Positions 1 to 13,940 are shown, counted from the stretch's first letter. The stretch is DNA of 64,000 bases from Cardiocondyla obscurior (GCF_019399895.1 NC_091865.1:377001-441000), one strand, 5' to 3'. The notes: generated by a model not told the origin, from the sequence alone. A program made the numbers and translations.

Positions 1-3000
1 TCTCGAAATGTCTTTCTTCTAGTCCCTAGAGCACGCTTGGAATTCTACCACACTCCACTTTCACTGCCCAAAAACTCACGGTAATATACTTAAGATCTAT
101 CCCAATGAATCTCTCACTTTGAACTCGTTTTAGTTCTATATCAAAAAGTCGGGGCAGCAAAAGTGGATTGATTCCACATTAAGATTTAAAAACACTTAAA
201 AATCATTACGCTTAGCTTGGATTAATATCTCATTAGTAGAATAATGTGATGGGATGACTTAAATTCTTAAAAATTATGACGATACTTATGGCTAATCTCA
301 ATTTTCTTTTCAAGACAAGTTCTATTCAGACAAATAAATTATTTTTTCTTTTTTTTAATGCATGAAGATGATCCAGTTTTATAGAATAGTTAAATTACAG
401 ACTGACAGTAAAATCTAATTGATTATACATATATGTATATTTTATTTAAAAAACTGAACCAGTACTACGTTTAAATATATTCTTTAATTTGAGTAAATTT
501 TGTTGATTAAATTTTTACGCATTTTCTTGAAAAATGTATCGACATTTGACGTGACAAATGTTTATCGCAATCTCTTTTTGATGGTTATTTTGACATCACA
601 TGTTGCTTTGTATGTATTATACACTGTTATACAAACTATATGCCATCATTGGCGCACATGCTCCAAGTACATTAGTCTCATTTCGCCGATGGGCATTTCC
701 TACTGGTTCATCCGGCAAAAGTGGTCGCGTCCCGTCCATCCGTATTGCATCATCCCCGTTTCATGAAATACGACCCAAGTCCGAGATCCATGCTATCATC
801 GCGTTAAATCATCCGGACATGCTGCCCAAACGTAAAACCTCTTTAATGTCTCTTTATGCAAGCATCATTAAATTATCCTCACTATTATCTCCACCATTAT
901 CACGTTCATGTGAGAATATGTAAGAAGATACATCTGAGTTTGTGTAACGTAAAACAGCACTTGAATTTTGATACTCTAAAAAAAAAAAAATAAATAAATT
1001 TCTAACTACACGGAAATGTCACTTCGTGTCTTGTTAATCGCGAGATATGATCCTCGGTCGTGGTTACCTTCAACTGGAGCACTTCCAAACTATCGAGCGT
1101 GGCATCTTTACTTCGTAAACCAGTCGACATCACGTTATGATAATAGCGTTATGAATAATATATGCGGCGTAGGCGTAGTAAGAGCATATTTATCATCTCG
1201 CATGTATGTAGCAATAGGGGTTTGCATGCCGGATATTGGTTATCAAGGGCAGCTATAATCATATGGGTGTTCTCGCCGGCATTGCTATTTTAGCGTGCTG
1301 CACTACGTTTTTATTTGTATCCTACGTGTATATTTTGGATTTAAATTTTACATCTACATTTGATTTATATCGTAAAAAAATATATTTTCCGATAAAAGAG
1401 AAACTAATTTTTTATTTATTGCAATGACTGTATTCGATATCAGAATAGTAATATTTAAATATGACATACAATTTTATTCAACGCTAAAGTCTTTTCGGAA
1501 GATAAAACGGGTATATGAATCAAGTAAAAAAAAAAAAAATAATAAAGCTTCAGACATAAGAGATTACGTTTGATTTCCGTGGGTATGTCAATAATGACTA
1601 TATGAAATTATATAAATATGCTGACAAAATATTCTGCGAGATAAAAAGCAAAGTCTGGATACTTTAAAATACGGATCGTGCGTCCTGCCGCTGAGTATTT
1701 GAATGTCAATCGATTGATCCGCGTTTTGCCTTCGAATATATAAAGCTCGAGATGAAATATCCTGCGAAATATCCGCAGAAAGGCAAGACAAAGCTTGTGC
1801 CGCTTCAGCCGATGTAGAGCACAGATGTTGGCGACGTACAGTCACATCGATTGGTGCACTTCATCGGCTGTAGTACGGTAGGTTAAGAAGCTTTTGCTTG
1901 ATCTATCGATGCAGCGTACCGTATAAATGTCCTAACGATCTCTTTGTTTGTACCAAATGCATAACGAGAAATCCGCCGAGCCACTGACATTTGATCTAAA
2001 GCTTGCAGGCACAGATAACAGCACAAAGTTGAGTTTTACGTAGCAAGATTGTTCGCTGCAGTAGATCCCCTTTTTCGATAAAACATTAATTTTTTTGTCC
2101 GACGCAAACTAGAATACGTTTTTGACACTGTCTCTTTATTGTACGGTTCAATTAATATTTAATAAGCTTTTTTATTAATTAAATGTACAAATGCTTTAAA
2201 CGGAAGTAATAATTTAATGATTTAAATTATTTAAAATTTAATTGTACTAAAATTAATATAATTTCATAAATAACATTTTAGTTGGAAATATAACAGCTTT
2301 ATAAAAAGTAAAGAAAATATTAATTGGTCCTTTTCCCACATCATCGCGAATGTTTGTTACGGATTAAACCCTGATTTCGTTACGCAACGAGAGAATCTAT
2401 TTGACTTAATAGTATATAGGAGGATTCCCCTAATAATGCAGAAATTAGCCGTCGCAACCACACCCGTTTCCCGTCACGTACAATATAGAGCTGATTAAAT
2501 GGTAACTAGAAATTAACAGCACTGATGAGCTATATAATAAATACATTTATGAAGTGGATAATCGGATGAAAAGAAAATTTCATTATGTCGAGAATAAAGG
2601 ATTATGAATTTTCATTACAGCACAATTAACATATTCAATACATAAATTTTTAATGAGACATTAAATTTTCAGCGGAATACATAAAGAGATTAAGTAAAAG
2701 CTGACTGTTTTTCTCGTAGTAGCTCGTAATATTGTAATTGTAGCGTTTTTAAAATTTATATGTTTCAAAAATTCATAACTATAACAGCAAATAGATATTT
2801 GAATGAAACGATGTCTCGAAATGATTACGGGCAGGCGAATCATTAATAATTACGTGTGTCTTAGTGTTTGAGCGACGTTATCATTCGTCTTTATTCGTGC
2901 GTAGTATAAAATGGACGCGTTTATAGCCGGTTGTCGAGAGGTGAATTGAATCTGTACTTCCGTGCATCAGTACGCGCTACAGCTCAGGCTAGTTGGTACA

Positions 3001-4238
3001 GTTCGGTTTAGAATAGAATTGGAACCGAATTTCTATCTCGGTACACCGTTTTCCAGAGCAAAAGTGGCTTTCCCGGCGGGCTCGCCGCAAAAGCAAAACG
3101 AACGCGCGGATGTAAATCTTGCCGCGTACGACACGAATAAATCACCGAAAAAAACTTTTCTAAAAGTTCATTCAACCTCTTCTGCCGACATTCAGCGAGG
3201 ATAAAGGCGTCCCTTTTCCCCTCTCGACTCACGCGAGCGCACGAAACCCGTCCGTCTTACATTCTTACACGAGAACTCTTGCATGAAACTCACGTTACGA
3301 TTAGCGATCTCGCGGTACGATCGGTAATAAGCTTCTCATTGTGTTCTCCCTTCTAGTCAATTTTTTTTATATTTGACGTAACATTGCAGTCGGTGCAGCC
3401 GCCGCGTATTCCCTTTTGCTTTTCTTTATCTCCGCGTATATTTAAATTATACCATATTCAATTATACCGTACTGTACAGCGCAATATACGCTATCAACCT
3501 TATATTTCACGAAGTACTTCGAAGGTAAAAAAAAAAATTGTCGAGGCCGTGATTGGCGGCGCGTCGGAAAGAACTGTCAGCGAATAAGGACCTACGGTCG
3601 CGTTTTTCCTTACCTTCTCGCTCAGTCCCGCGGACGTTCGAGCGAGCTTCCACCTTGGATGCGATTACCATTTTATCGAGTCTGATTTGCGAGCACTTTA
3701 CACGAACCTTGTTACTGCATGAGCATTGTGAGCGAAGGGCTGCACTTACTAGCATTGTCGTCGCTCCTTCAAAGATTTAGTCGGACCTGAAGGTGGGAAC
3801 GTGGGGATGTTGCATGTAATGCAAAAGCGCACACTTAGACCTCGCGGCACGCTACACCGTGCGATATATTCGGGCGTTTGTTATCACGGTTACAGATACG
3901 GCCGCGATCGATCATGTCCGGCGGAGAAAAATATGGTAAGGGTTCCGCGTCGGATTCGCGGCTTGGCGTAACGCGCGAATCTTCTGCAATTGATTACGGA
4001 GGCGCCGGGATACAATGGGTAAACAACATATGCCGTTGAATTTCAATTTCGTGAGTCGATCAATGTTTACCGGCGTATCGCCGTTTCGGTATCGTGAGTT
4101 TGCGTGGTGTTTACACGTGACGAATGTACCCTCGGTAATGCGCAAATAAATCGATTTCAATCATAAACAGCGGTTGAATCGCACGAAGGAAACTTTCGGC
4201 AAACAATTGTTTCATTATCATCGCAAATTAATGCAAAC
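1..4238. other. Noncoding stretch, AT-rich then CpG-rich
   Basis: AT-rich DNA runs to about 2.9 kb with short, unrelated open frames. A CpG-rich block starts near 3.0 kb. I see no exon, RNA gene or transposon remnant that can be supported. Confidence 0.6.
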
Positions 4239-4946
4239 ATGCGTCGATATGCGTATTATTACGGGAGGGATCGCGCCACGCCAATCTCCCCTAGGTGTAA
4301 TTTCAATTTATCAATAAATGAGCTAGCCGGCCGCAAATTCCGTGGATTTTCCAGCAAACTCGTAGCGATTTTCCCTAAAACGAAAAACATAATGGAGGCG
4401 CAATTGCACAACGCAAAACTTGTGTACGGAGGCTTTATTGAAATTTCGTTATTCGATATTCGTTTTGTTGCACGACCCGAAATAAAATTTCCATCGTCCG
4501 CGCCGAAGCGGGCGAGAAGAGAGGCGCTATTTGTTAAACTCGAGCAGCGCGATTATATTAAAACTACCCTTTTGAACGGTGCAAGTTTCCGTATCTATAA
4601 TTGCGATAGTTCTCCTTTATTAAACAACAGCATTTGTCATCCCGAAACACGGCGAGTGGACCGTCGCCGAGCGTCTTCCGTATACATGCAACTACGCTGC
4701 ACGGTTAATAACAAGTTTCGTCGTCGAAACGGAGGAGATACAGGGAACACCGGCGTCCTATCGCGTCGCATTGTAAACTGTGCGCGAAACGTACTCGTGA
4801 ACTCCGTCGCGGCACCTTCTCAAAGACGGTTAGACGCTAACGAATGGCATGGAAACGAGCGCGGGCTTAATCCGAGGGATCCCTTTTGTATTACCATACC
4901 GCTGAGTAACGGTGATAAAGATACGAGAGACGGCAGCTACGCTTAA
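4239..4946 (+). other. Unexplained 235-codon open reading frame
   Basis: This ATG-started frame is the longest in the window after atk and the maltase. The predicted product is basic, with scattered cysteines, no signal peptide, no membrane segment and no domain I recognise. It lies in a CpG-rich block (3.0-5.3 kb) where stop codons are rarer, so chance is a fair explanation. There is no supporting splice structure. I list it as hypothetical and do not propose a function. Confidence 0.15.
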
Positions 4947-6399
4947 CGTTTCTTCATCCCCCGTCATTCACGCCGGAGAGCGGGCGGGTCGTTCTTTGGG
5001 CGGAAAAAAAAAAAAAAACCCGCGAGGTAAAACTTGCCTACGGCAATCAAGCGTAATTGCGCGCGCGGAAATGCAAAACATAATCACCGGCGGAATCCTA
5101 TTTTTCCGACTTCTCTCGGTAACCGACCGAAAATGCCGGTTGGTAGAACTAGTCATGCGAGATTCGTAATTACGGCGCGTAATTACCAGATAACAGATAG
5201 GCAGGCCGAGTATCCTCGTTTTTCTTGTGCTGCACGTCGAGAAAACGTGCCACCGTCATTGGGTGCAAAGCGCATGCTGCTCCCTTAAATCTCTTCCAGT
5301 GCAACAAAAAAAAAAAAGAAAGAAAAAAAAAGAGAGGAAAGCTTCTGCTAAGTGAATTTTAAAGCGGCCCGCAAAAGCCGTTAGCGGTAGATGGAAATTT
5401 GAAGTTGTGGATAACGACCACTTCAAACAATCGATGAAATTCCGTTCACACTTCTGCGAAGGTAGAAATATAGAAATATCTATAGATACATATTGAAGAA
5501 CTAATTAAAGTATTAAGATTTATTAGAAATAACGACCGCACCGTAGCATGCAGAGTTTGAATAAAATATATTACCACCGAATATTTCATATTTGATATTA
5601 ATTTTTATTTTGTCGTATCTTTTTATAATATATGTAACGAGCAACTTCCGTAGCTTTCCGTTACGCAGAGAATTTCCCTTTTTCTGTAACAACAATCATA
5701 TATCATATGGCAAAAAAATGCCGGATCCCTTTTTTAAAATAAATAAGCCCTTTTCGTCTGTACGTTTTACTGGTAAATCGGTCGCAAATTTTTCTGGTGG
5801 TTCATACGAAACCGATACGTTGATTCGCGTGAATCCACTGATGATTACCGACGCCTGGCTCGTGTTCTGTGTGAAAATCCGATTAGATCCGGTTTAAAAT
5901 CGATGGTAACCGGCGGCGGGGGTCCACTCGCGACGGATGCAAGCCGTATATCGATGAGGGTCAGCGCGCAGTGGTGGTGGGCAGTTTGGAGGGAACGTGT
6001 TTGAACTCGGTCGAAGGGCGGATAGCGTGCGGACGGGAGGAGAGAGAGAGAGAGAGACGGACGTGCGGCTTGCAATTACCATTCATTACTTTGTTGGGGC
6101 CAATTGACATAACTGATTGGTATTCGGCACCCCGTGCCACCCTCAAAGGACCCTACCGACCGTCACGAAGGGGGCTAATGTAGTTACGTTACGTCTGCGC
6201 CGCGAGCTACGTACATTTCCGATCGCATCCGTTCGCGTTTGCTCACGGCGTCGCACGCGCGGAGTTAAATCACTCTTTCAAGAATTAATACGGTTTCGAG
6301 CGCGGCAGACCTCGCGGATCGTGCACGAGGATCTGATCTTGCCGGAGAGATATCTGCTTCCGCTCTCTCCTAGCCAATTTATTTTACTTCTGTCTCGTG
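4947..6399. other. CpG-rich noncoding stretch
   Basis: Mixed CpG-rich DNA with A runs near 5006 and 5307-5332 and a short (AG)n at 6041-6057. It may include the promoter of the exon chain that starts before 6516. Several short frames overlap on both strands at 5.85-6.15 kb; none looks coding. Confidence 0.5.
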
Positions 6400-6516
6400 A
6401 TTTTTCTTGTTGTCTCTCAGCGAGCGTACCTGACTTCTGACCGCTAATTTAATTTAAAGCGCACCAGAGTTTTCAGTGTATGTCGGCTTTCTCGAAACCC
6501 GTCAACTTTTCCAGAT
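6400..6516 (+). other. Possible first untranslated exon (3' edge only)
   Basis: The segment ends at a strong donor (CCAGAT followed by GTAAGT at 6517). The left edge given here is arbitrary, as no start site is defined. An ATG at 6480 would give a short peptide that stops at once when spliced to the next exon-like segment (6686-6760), so the segment looks untranslated. It sits at the end of a CpG-rich block (about 5.9-6.45 kb) that could be a promoter. Confidence 0.25.
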
Positions 6517-6685
6517 GTAAGTTGGGTAGCGTAAAATTTAATTTAAAAGAAAGGTACGCGACGGAAATTTAAATGCTAAGCTAATTTTTTAAATCTAATT
6601 ATGGACATGTAATTGTTATATTAAGAAATTAGAAATATGTTGCATCTTCATCAATTTAACGTAAAAAATTATTCTCTTGTTGCAG

Positions 6686-6760
6686 AGTTTCCGCGCAGCA
6701 AGATGGTGCTACGATATTCTGTGTGAGGCGCACCGGCAACTTTCGAAACCGCAAAGCCAA
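6686..6760 (+). other. Putative 75-nt internal exon, probably untranslated
   Basis: A good acceptor (pyrimidine-rich tract ending TTGTTGCAG at 6685) and an exact GTAAGT donor at 6761 bound a 75-nt segment. One frame is fully open (SFRAARWCYDIL and on), but it has no ATG in any upstream exon-like segment and stops 14 codons into the next one (10247 onwards). I therefore read it as a 5'UTR or noncoding-RNA exon. I do not recognise the peptide. Confidence 0.35.
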
Positions 6761-9579
6761 GTAAGTAACAATAAGTTTGTTATCAAGTAACTTTATAATA
6801 ATTAGTAGAAAAGTAATATTTGCAAGACAATTACTACGCGTGAAGAGTAGCATGGCTGTAACAAAATACATAACGTTCGTTGTAATCGATACACTATCTT
6901 ACGCAAGTCATGTAAAGTCATACAATTCACCGTTGATCAATCTTTCAAACAATACCGAAGCTATTTAAGAAACGCATTTAATTAAGTTAAATTAAAATAA
7001 GATTATAAAAAAATTTCTTAATTTTAAAAAATATTCGTCTCGAGGCGACAGCTTTTTATAATTATCTACGAATTTGATAAATCTTAATTTCCGATCGAAC
7101 ATTCTTTTATCTTTCGGCGTTCTTGTTTTACAAATCTAATCGACTCTATCGCAACCTAAATCGAAATCTTTTTCCTTGACCGAGCACTATTTTTACACGA
7201 AAGAGGTACACGAGAAATAGAAAGTCAACTGATAAATAGTTCCTAATGTTTCTTCGCTTTGGGTTTCTCCTTCTTCGCGGTACGACGCTCCGAGTACACT
7301 TACGTCTGCAAGAATTTCGGGCTCGCTTAACTCCGTTCTCAAGAGAAATTCTAACTTACCGTTAAAAGAAGCGAAGCGAAAAATTCTGCTTCATTGCGAA
7401 CGGATGATATTTTCCTTCGCGGGAAAGAACGGTCTCAGTAGCATTCGCGTGTTCCTTATCGCGGCAATGTGGAACCATCATTTCCCTAGAAAAGCCCTCT
7501 TAGAATGATCACTGAATGAAAGAACGGATATTTAATGGAGCTGCTGGAATTACATTTCAAGTGCCACATCGGGCTCAAAACTTTGTAGAAGAGCGCGTAA
7601 AATTTTATATAAATTTTAATTAAATAACCTATAAAATAATTATTACACTAAGCAGTCTTTTAGCACGCATTATCTTTGCCGTAATTACGTAAAATTTTTT
7701 ATCACCCGTTTTCCGCTTTTAATAGAATTAATTTAAAATTAATTTTTACAAAAAAATTTAATTAGTACTCAAATTTACACAATAACTTTTTTTATTAGAA
7801 AAATTTGCTCTCGAATAATATTTAATTCATATAATTACTTAAAATATTTGTTAACAAATTAATTTTTTTAATATCAAATAATTTATTTGATATCATAATG
7901 TTTAAAAAAATTAATCCATTTGTAACAATTAGATAATGTCGGTATAAGTTATATTACAAATTCTTAAAAATTCGTAGACTCTATTTTATATTGTAACATA
8001 CCTTTCACGAAGTGGAACATATTCTTTAAACGTTATCTTATGATAATGCGTTCTCAGAAACGTATAGTAGAAAGAAATATATTTCAAAGTAGAGCCCATT
8101 CAGCATTGTGTGTAACGTTATTTATTACGGCGCGTCAGCTGTTTCCAAAGTCGATAGTGCAGCATCTTTGAGAGAAACGTACATATCTATCTCTCGGTGT
8201 ACAAGTGGATCTTAAAAACGTTCACGTTGAAAGAATAGCCGGGTCAAAATGACGTTCCATTATATCGATAAAATGCAAAGCAATCTCGTATTTAATTTGT
8301 TGCAATTGCAATTCGGCTAATTTGTTCTCTTACCTCGTACACGCCAAACCATTTAGAACAATTGTGACTGTTCGATTTTGTCAAGACTCCTAGATTAACA
8401 CTATTCTGTTTCTCACATGAGCTGTATAAACACCGCGAACAAATCAAGGCTTTGTCGCAAGTCGCAGTACAACATCGGGAATGGCACAGTATTGCACGTC
8501 AATGACAACGTTTACACGACCCACTTTACACCGGCTTACTGTGTCTCGAGTGTTAAATGTGGCATAGACCGTGATTTTACGCTTTGGTCACTACACCCGT
8601 GTAATTACGTGTCCGTATTGAAGAATGGATGTGCTTCTAGCAAGTAGAAAACGCGATAACTTCGAATTTAAAAGTCACTCGATACTTATTACGAAAATAA
8701 ATGTCTATTTAGGAGAAGGTGCCCGAAATAATTTTTTGAAAATAATAAGAAGCTTATTTTAAAATTTATAATTAATGTAATATGAAATTTTGGAGAGGAA
8801 AAACGTATGTGCTCGCGCGTACCATGCACCGCGGGTGGGTTTCGATGCCGTCGTACGATAATAGAAATAATATAAATGCTGAGAGATATTTGATTAACGA
8901 AAAATTGAGAGATTACGATGTTCTATAGAAATTCTTTAGATACTTCTATCGTTTAGAGGCTTTCCCAAAGCGTGACAGGGTTTTCCAGACCACGAAGATT
9001 GCAACTTTGAATTGTATGTAAAAAAAAAAAAAAACATACAAATAAATTGTCAATTCAATTTCCCTCTCTCTTTCTCTCTCTTTTTTTTATCCAATTAATC
9101 CGATGTTGGGATGGCTTCCCTTCACGCTACGCCTGAATACAAATCGACCACCGACCGATGACTCTTATTGCAAAACGGCAATACGATAGAAACGTGCGCT
9201 TCAAAAGAGTATTTGATACGCACTGCATTGCACGTATCCATTGCACATGTCTCCCTTTTCCGCATTTATTTCCGTTTATGTCGTCGAACACGTGCCGGTG
9301 TTCAATGAACGTGTTAAAAACACGGGATATTTATAAATCGAAATAGAAAAAAGCGATTGCGTTATCATACGTCAAAAATTCAGTCAATAATGCGCGAATA
9401 ACTTCGGAAACAATGAAAATAAAGTTTAATTGACGTAGCGCAACAAATTCATGCGCCGTATATACTTTAATTTATACGAAAGAACATTTTCACTGAATTG
9501 TATTCTGTCTTAAAAAATTGGCTTAACGCGTAAATTAGCTGTTAATTATTACCGCTTAAAACCGACGCTAATTAGGCTT
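6761..9579. other. AT-rich stretch, probable long intron
   Basis: If the exon-like segments at 6686 and 10247 are joined, this is most of the intron between them. It is AT-rich, with a TC tract near 9062-9085, and holds nothing recognisable. Confidence 0.4.
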
Positions 9580-9830
9580 GCTTCACGAGCGAGAGTCAGC
9601 CGACGTTGAATTTGCAAGTTTTGAAAAATACGTAAAAAAATCGTCGAGCGTGCGCAAAATTTGTTATAACAATTAAAAGAAAAGATAAGAGTGAGCGGCG
9701 TACGTGCCGCGCGCGAGCTACGTTCCCCCCACCACCCCCGCTATCCTCACTCGCGCTCTGTCCTTCTCCAGCGGTCGACCGAGACGTACGTACTCAGCAC
9801 GTGCTCCGTACGTATTAAAGATTCACGCGT
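9580..9830 (+). promoter_or_regulatory. CpG-rich candidate promoter region
   Basis: A CpG-dense patch between AT-rich flanks lies about 0.4-0.6 kb before the exon-like segment at 10247. It holds a C-rich tract near 9725-9740 and palindromic ACGTAC, CACGTG and GTACGT motifs near 9785-9815. Its position suggests a promoter for the plus-strand exon chain, but no core promoter motif is decisive. Confidence 0.22.
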
Positions 9831-10246
9831 AATCGACGGGCCAGAGGAACATAATCTGGCGTAAATTTCCTTCCCGGATTAATTGTGCGTACCGGCGACC
9901 ACGTCCTTTGATACGAAGTAAGTAGAAACCTCGTGTACGCGTATATTAACATCGCGTCTCTTTGCCGTAACCTAAGTGTCGACGAGTACAGTCGGGCTCG
10001 AGGGAAGAGGGTCTCGATCGACCAGTCCGCGATAGATTTGGAAGACATTTATTCGTAGTGCAGAAATACGAAGCGTGGAAAATTCTATTAATGTATCTTT
10101 ATAGTTGCGTAGTGTTTTATTAAAGTAGAGGTCGGTCACCCGCGCGGCGTACACATCTCGCGCGGTTATCACGTGAAATGTTTACTCTGTGAAGTGAATA
10201 CTTTTCGTCAATTTTGCTAATAAAATATAACTCTTTTTGGTTTCAG

Positions 10247-10602
10247 ATTAATCCAGAGGAAGACTTTCATCGAAGGAGCACTAAAGCCTGACTTCCCCGT
10301 TGGAAAAAAGTGGAAGTGTCGCACGCCGAAATTATACTAATACGAGCCGCGGCCGGTTCGCCGGTTGCTCCGGAAATTTTACTAAGTAATTGGGCATTCT
10401 TTTATATATAAAAATTTTTTTACGGGAGTGTCGTGGACTATATCGCGCGTTAGTGTTAAATAAAAAAATTAATTCTCGCGACAATTAATTAATCGGGCGC
10501 GTTTACAAGTTTTCAGTGCGCGGAAGGATGGCTCGTCACATCCCAACTGAGAGGAGGAGCAGGCCCGGGACGGGCATCCTGCATCGGCGGAGCAACTTTT
10601 AG
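10247..10602 (+). other. Putative untranslated exon with short ORF
   Basis: The acceptor TTTGGTTTCAG ends at 10246 and the donor GTGAGT begins at 10603. All frames carry stops. The only notable ORF is 10528-10602, 24 codons (MARHIPTERRSRPGTGIL and on), whose TAG stop is exactly the last three bases before the donor. A second possible acceptor (TTTTCAG, ending 10516) would give a shorter exon 10517-10602. This fits a 5'UTR exon of a plus-strand gene whose coding part I cannot locate, or a long noncoding RNA. Confidence 0.35.
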
Positions 10603-10760
10603 GTGAGTTTCAATTCTATTTTTAAATTGGTCATTTTTATTAACTTGATTTTTATTTATTTTTATTAAAAAATTAAATACAAACGCGTAATTATTTTTTT
10701 TGTTTGAACATTAATTGTTTTCAGCACGTCTATATTAATATTTTCCATTTTATGTTACAG

Positions 10761-10801
10761 TCACCGGCAGAACTCATCAACTCCGCCGTTCATGCAAATT
10801 G
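10761..10801 (+). other. Putative 41-nt micro-exon, possible start codon
   Basis: The acceptor TATGTTACAG ends at 10760 and the donor GTGAGT begins at 10802. An ATG at 10791 opens the frame M-Q-I and runs into the donor, so this could be the first coding exon of a gene with a very long following intron. No partner exon is recognisable downstream in the window. Confidence 0.3.
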
Positions 10802-13800
10802 GTGAGTCATATAATTCTTTTCTTTTGTGGTTTGCAATTGGGATCTCATAAAAAATAGCGCGCATATGATTTTTTCTACTCATTGACAAATATATCACGA
10901 TGTCAAATCGCGAAACCGTACGACAAAACGTCGTATTGGAAATTCACGAGTATCGCGTTGCAACGTAAAACGATTAAGAATAAATGACACGGCTTGCAAA
11001 GTTTCGAAAGTATTCTAAATTTTTTATATCTTTGAAAATAATTTATATCTGGTATATATCATTTACTCGGATCAATGCTCTTCTTCCTTTATTCTTCCGT
11101 ATCCAATTAATAATTTAATTGCATTTGTACGTGGGCGGAAGAACCGTTAGCCACTACAACGGATTTGACACATTATTATTTCACGGAAAAGCTAATTAAT
11201 ATGTCGACGAGATACGCAAAACAAAGCCTCATTTTCGTGACCGATCAATGATTTGGGACAATGTAATTATCAGCTCCATTTACACCATTGACAGTGATGA
11301 TTCATTATCGGGTAAAAGGCGAGCAGACCATATGCGCCGCTATTTTTATGGTACCATTATGAAAAGCTTGCCTAATTCAGTCTGATGTCATTAACGTCTG
11401 CGATTCGGCGATAAATTATTCAGGATAATTGGATTCAGGGCCTGCATAAAATCCACTTAGTATATAGCGCCCATTCAGTAAGGGTAGTCGCGGCACATGC
11501 ACATAAAAAGGGAGAGAGGGCGGGCTAATGCTCAGAGACAGAGATTATTTTATGCTAGGCTCTATGGCGCGTTGTAAATCGACGCTGTACGCGAATCGCT
11601 ATGGATAGCGTGTTTAATAGTTGCCCCTACAGCACCGTGTAAAATAATACCGTTCGTAATTACCAATACTTCTACGTGCTCGCGATTGGAATTTAAAGTC
11701 ACATAACATCGTATATTATAATATGTTACGAAGACACAATTTCAAGTAGAAAAAGTATTTTTTTTTTAACATCTCGACGCATCACACATTTAAAGACGAA
11801 CTTATTAATACGTCGTCTTATGATATCGATTAGATTTGCTTAGACGGAATTTTTTTATTAAATACAATCTGAATAAATACGAGCGATAATATGAATATTA
11901 GACGGTATTAACGAGTACACATATTTTTACTTACATCTTTTGTTCTCAATTTCGTGTTACGTAAAGAATTTTAATAATTACTTCGCCCGTTGCACGTCAG
12001 TTACTTTGTTACTGTTAAAGAGGTCCTTACAAAGATCCGTTTGCAAATATGCCGATCTTTAACATCGCAGATTGTACTTGCTCGTCTTCCTGCATTATTA
12101 AATGAAACGCGAAACAATTTCTATGAAACGAAGGCGCGCCTATGTATACATGACTTCAGCAGCTACTTCGTACTGCAGTACGTACGGCACACAAACATTT
12201 TTCATTTAGAATGCTTTTAAATATCAAAGAACGCGCACACTAGGAGGCAAGGAAAGATCGCAATTCTTCACGGATTTCCGTTGTCTGTACCGCGAACCGA
12301 TTTCTGTTTGGACGTCTATTCTCTGCCTGCAGAAAGACAGAAATAAGACTAAAAAGAAATGAAAGGAACGCCGCGTACATAAAGGGATAAACGTGTAAAT
12401 ACGTGAATTAATAAAAATTTTCTAAATTACCAGCAGGGTAACAAAGCGCGCGAGTGGTATAAAGTTTATGTCACGCATTCAGTTGCGGTCGTAAAAATTA
12501 AAAATAGGAAAAGAATGAAAAAGAAACGAAGCGTAGTCGACGAATGCAAGCTTTGTCGATTTGCCGTGCCCTCGTGGCGTATGCTGGCACATGCACGTAA
12601 TACATGCGCGATATACAAACGAAACCGCCGTAGAACGAAAGTGGTGCATCTCTTCTACCTGTCTCGGGGACGAGAGAACGGCGGCGAGAAGACTCCGAGA
12701 CAGAGAAGGTTGAAGAATGTGCACTCAGCGTGATTGGTGCTGCGCGCCGGTACATAGTGCCGGCTGTCGGCATGAAAACTCGAGAATTTTCCCAACTACT
12801 CATGTGAACACAGCGTACGAGGACATGCGTGCAAGTCCGCCTCTCGCCGCGTAGCGTCTTAGCTACCTTAGCTGATCGAAACTATCGGCTTTCCTGTCGT
12901 AAATCTATTTTCTCCTCCATATTCTGCTTTCCTATTTCCGTTTTAGTATAGGTAACGAAAAATATGTAAGTGTACATCAGTCGCATCTCTCGGTTGAGCA
13001 CATAGACTTTGGTTACTCGAAAGGGAGGATTTTATATACGCATTCGAGATAAATTTCAAATATGTTGATTAATAAGAAATGAATATTTCGATACGCATTT
13101 ACAAAGATTTGTCTGAGAAATATTAGTGACAGATATGTTAAAGAAAAATTTTATTTTTTTATTTTTTGATGTGCGTTTCGAAAATTAGATTTTTAATCCT
13201 TTTCACAGAATTTAGGAATGTATTTTATTAATCCGCTTTAAATAATATCGTAAATCAGACAGATGTCCAAATTCTGCTTGTCTTGTTATATTTGGTGAAC
13301 AACAAAACGAATTTGCATTCGGATTTTCGAGAGATTTTCCAGTAATAAAATAATATTCGGCATTTGCTATTGGTTTATTCGTGTAGATGTAAACAACAAA
13401 CAATGTTCGAAAGTTGCAATGTAAATGCGGGTTGAATAAAGTACCGTCACCATTTGTCAAAGGTTAATATTTATTAATATTTATTGAAAGATCATTCTCA
13501 CGTCGCCGTGAGCTGCAGCAACCACAAAATCAAATGTTATCATGAAACCTGTGACGCGATTTAATACACGTTGTAATTTTTCCCTTTTTTCATTAACAAT
13601 ACATTTTTTTTTTAAAGTACAATTATTACTACATTTAAAAAATTAAATGCAGCGTTAAAAAATATAACAAACGCGAGTCAGCTTTTTGAATATTATTCCG
13701 CTAAAACAAAAATATTATATTAATATAAAATCAAATACGTTCGCTTATTAGTAAATCAACGTGAGTTAATTATTCACGGGTAATTGTTACAAAACGTATT

Positions 13801-13940
13801 TCCGTCTGTAGAATATTAGCAATCGGAATTCGCATAAAACAAACTTCTAACGTGGACTTTATAAGTGACTTATGCGTATTGCATACATAAGTCTGAAACT
13901 TCGTGTTAACGGACAGTTATCCGCGAACACAGACAGGAGT
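10802..13940. other. Noncoding stretch between exon chain and maltase pseudogene
   Basis: AT-rich with a CpG-rich patch at 12.5-12.9 kb, where short frames overlap on both strands. No supported gene. Confidence 0.5.
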
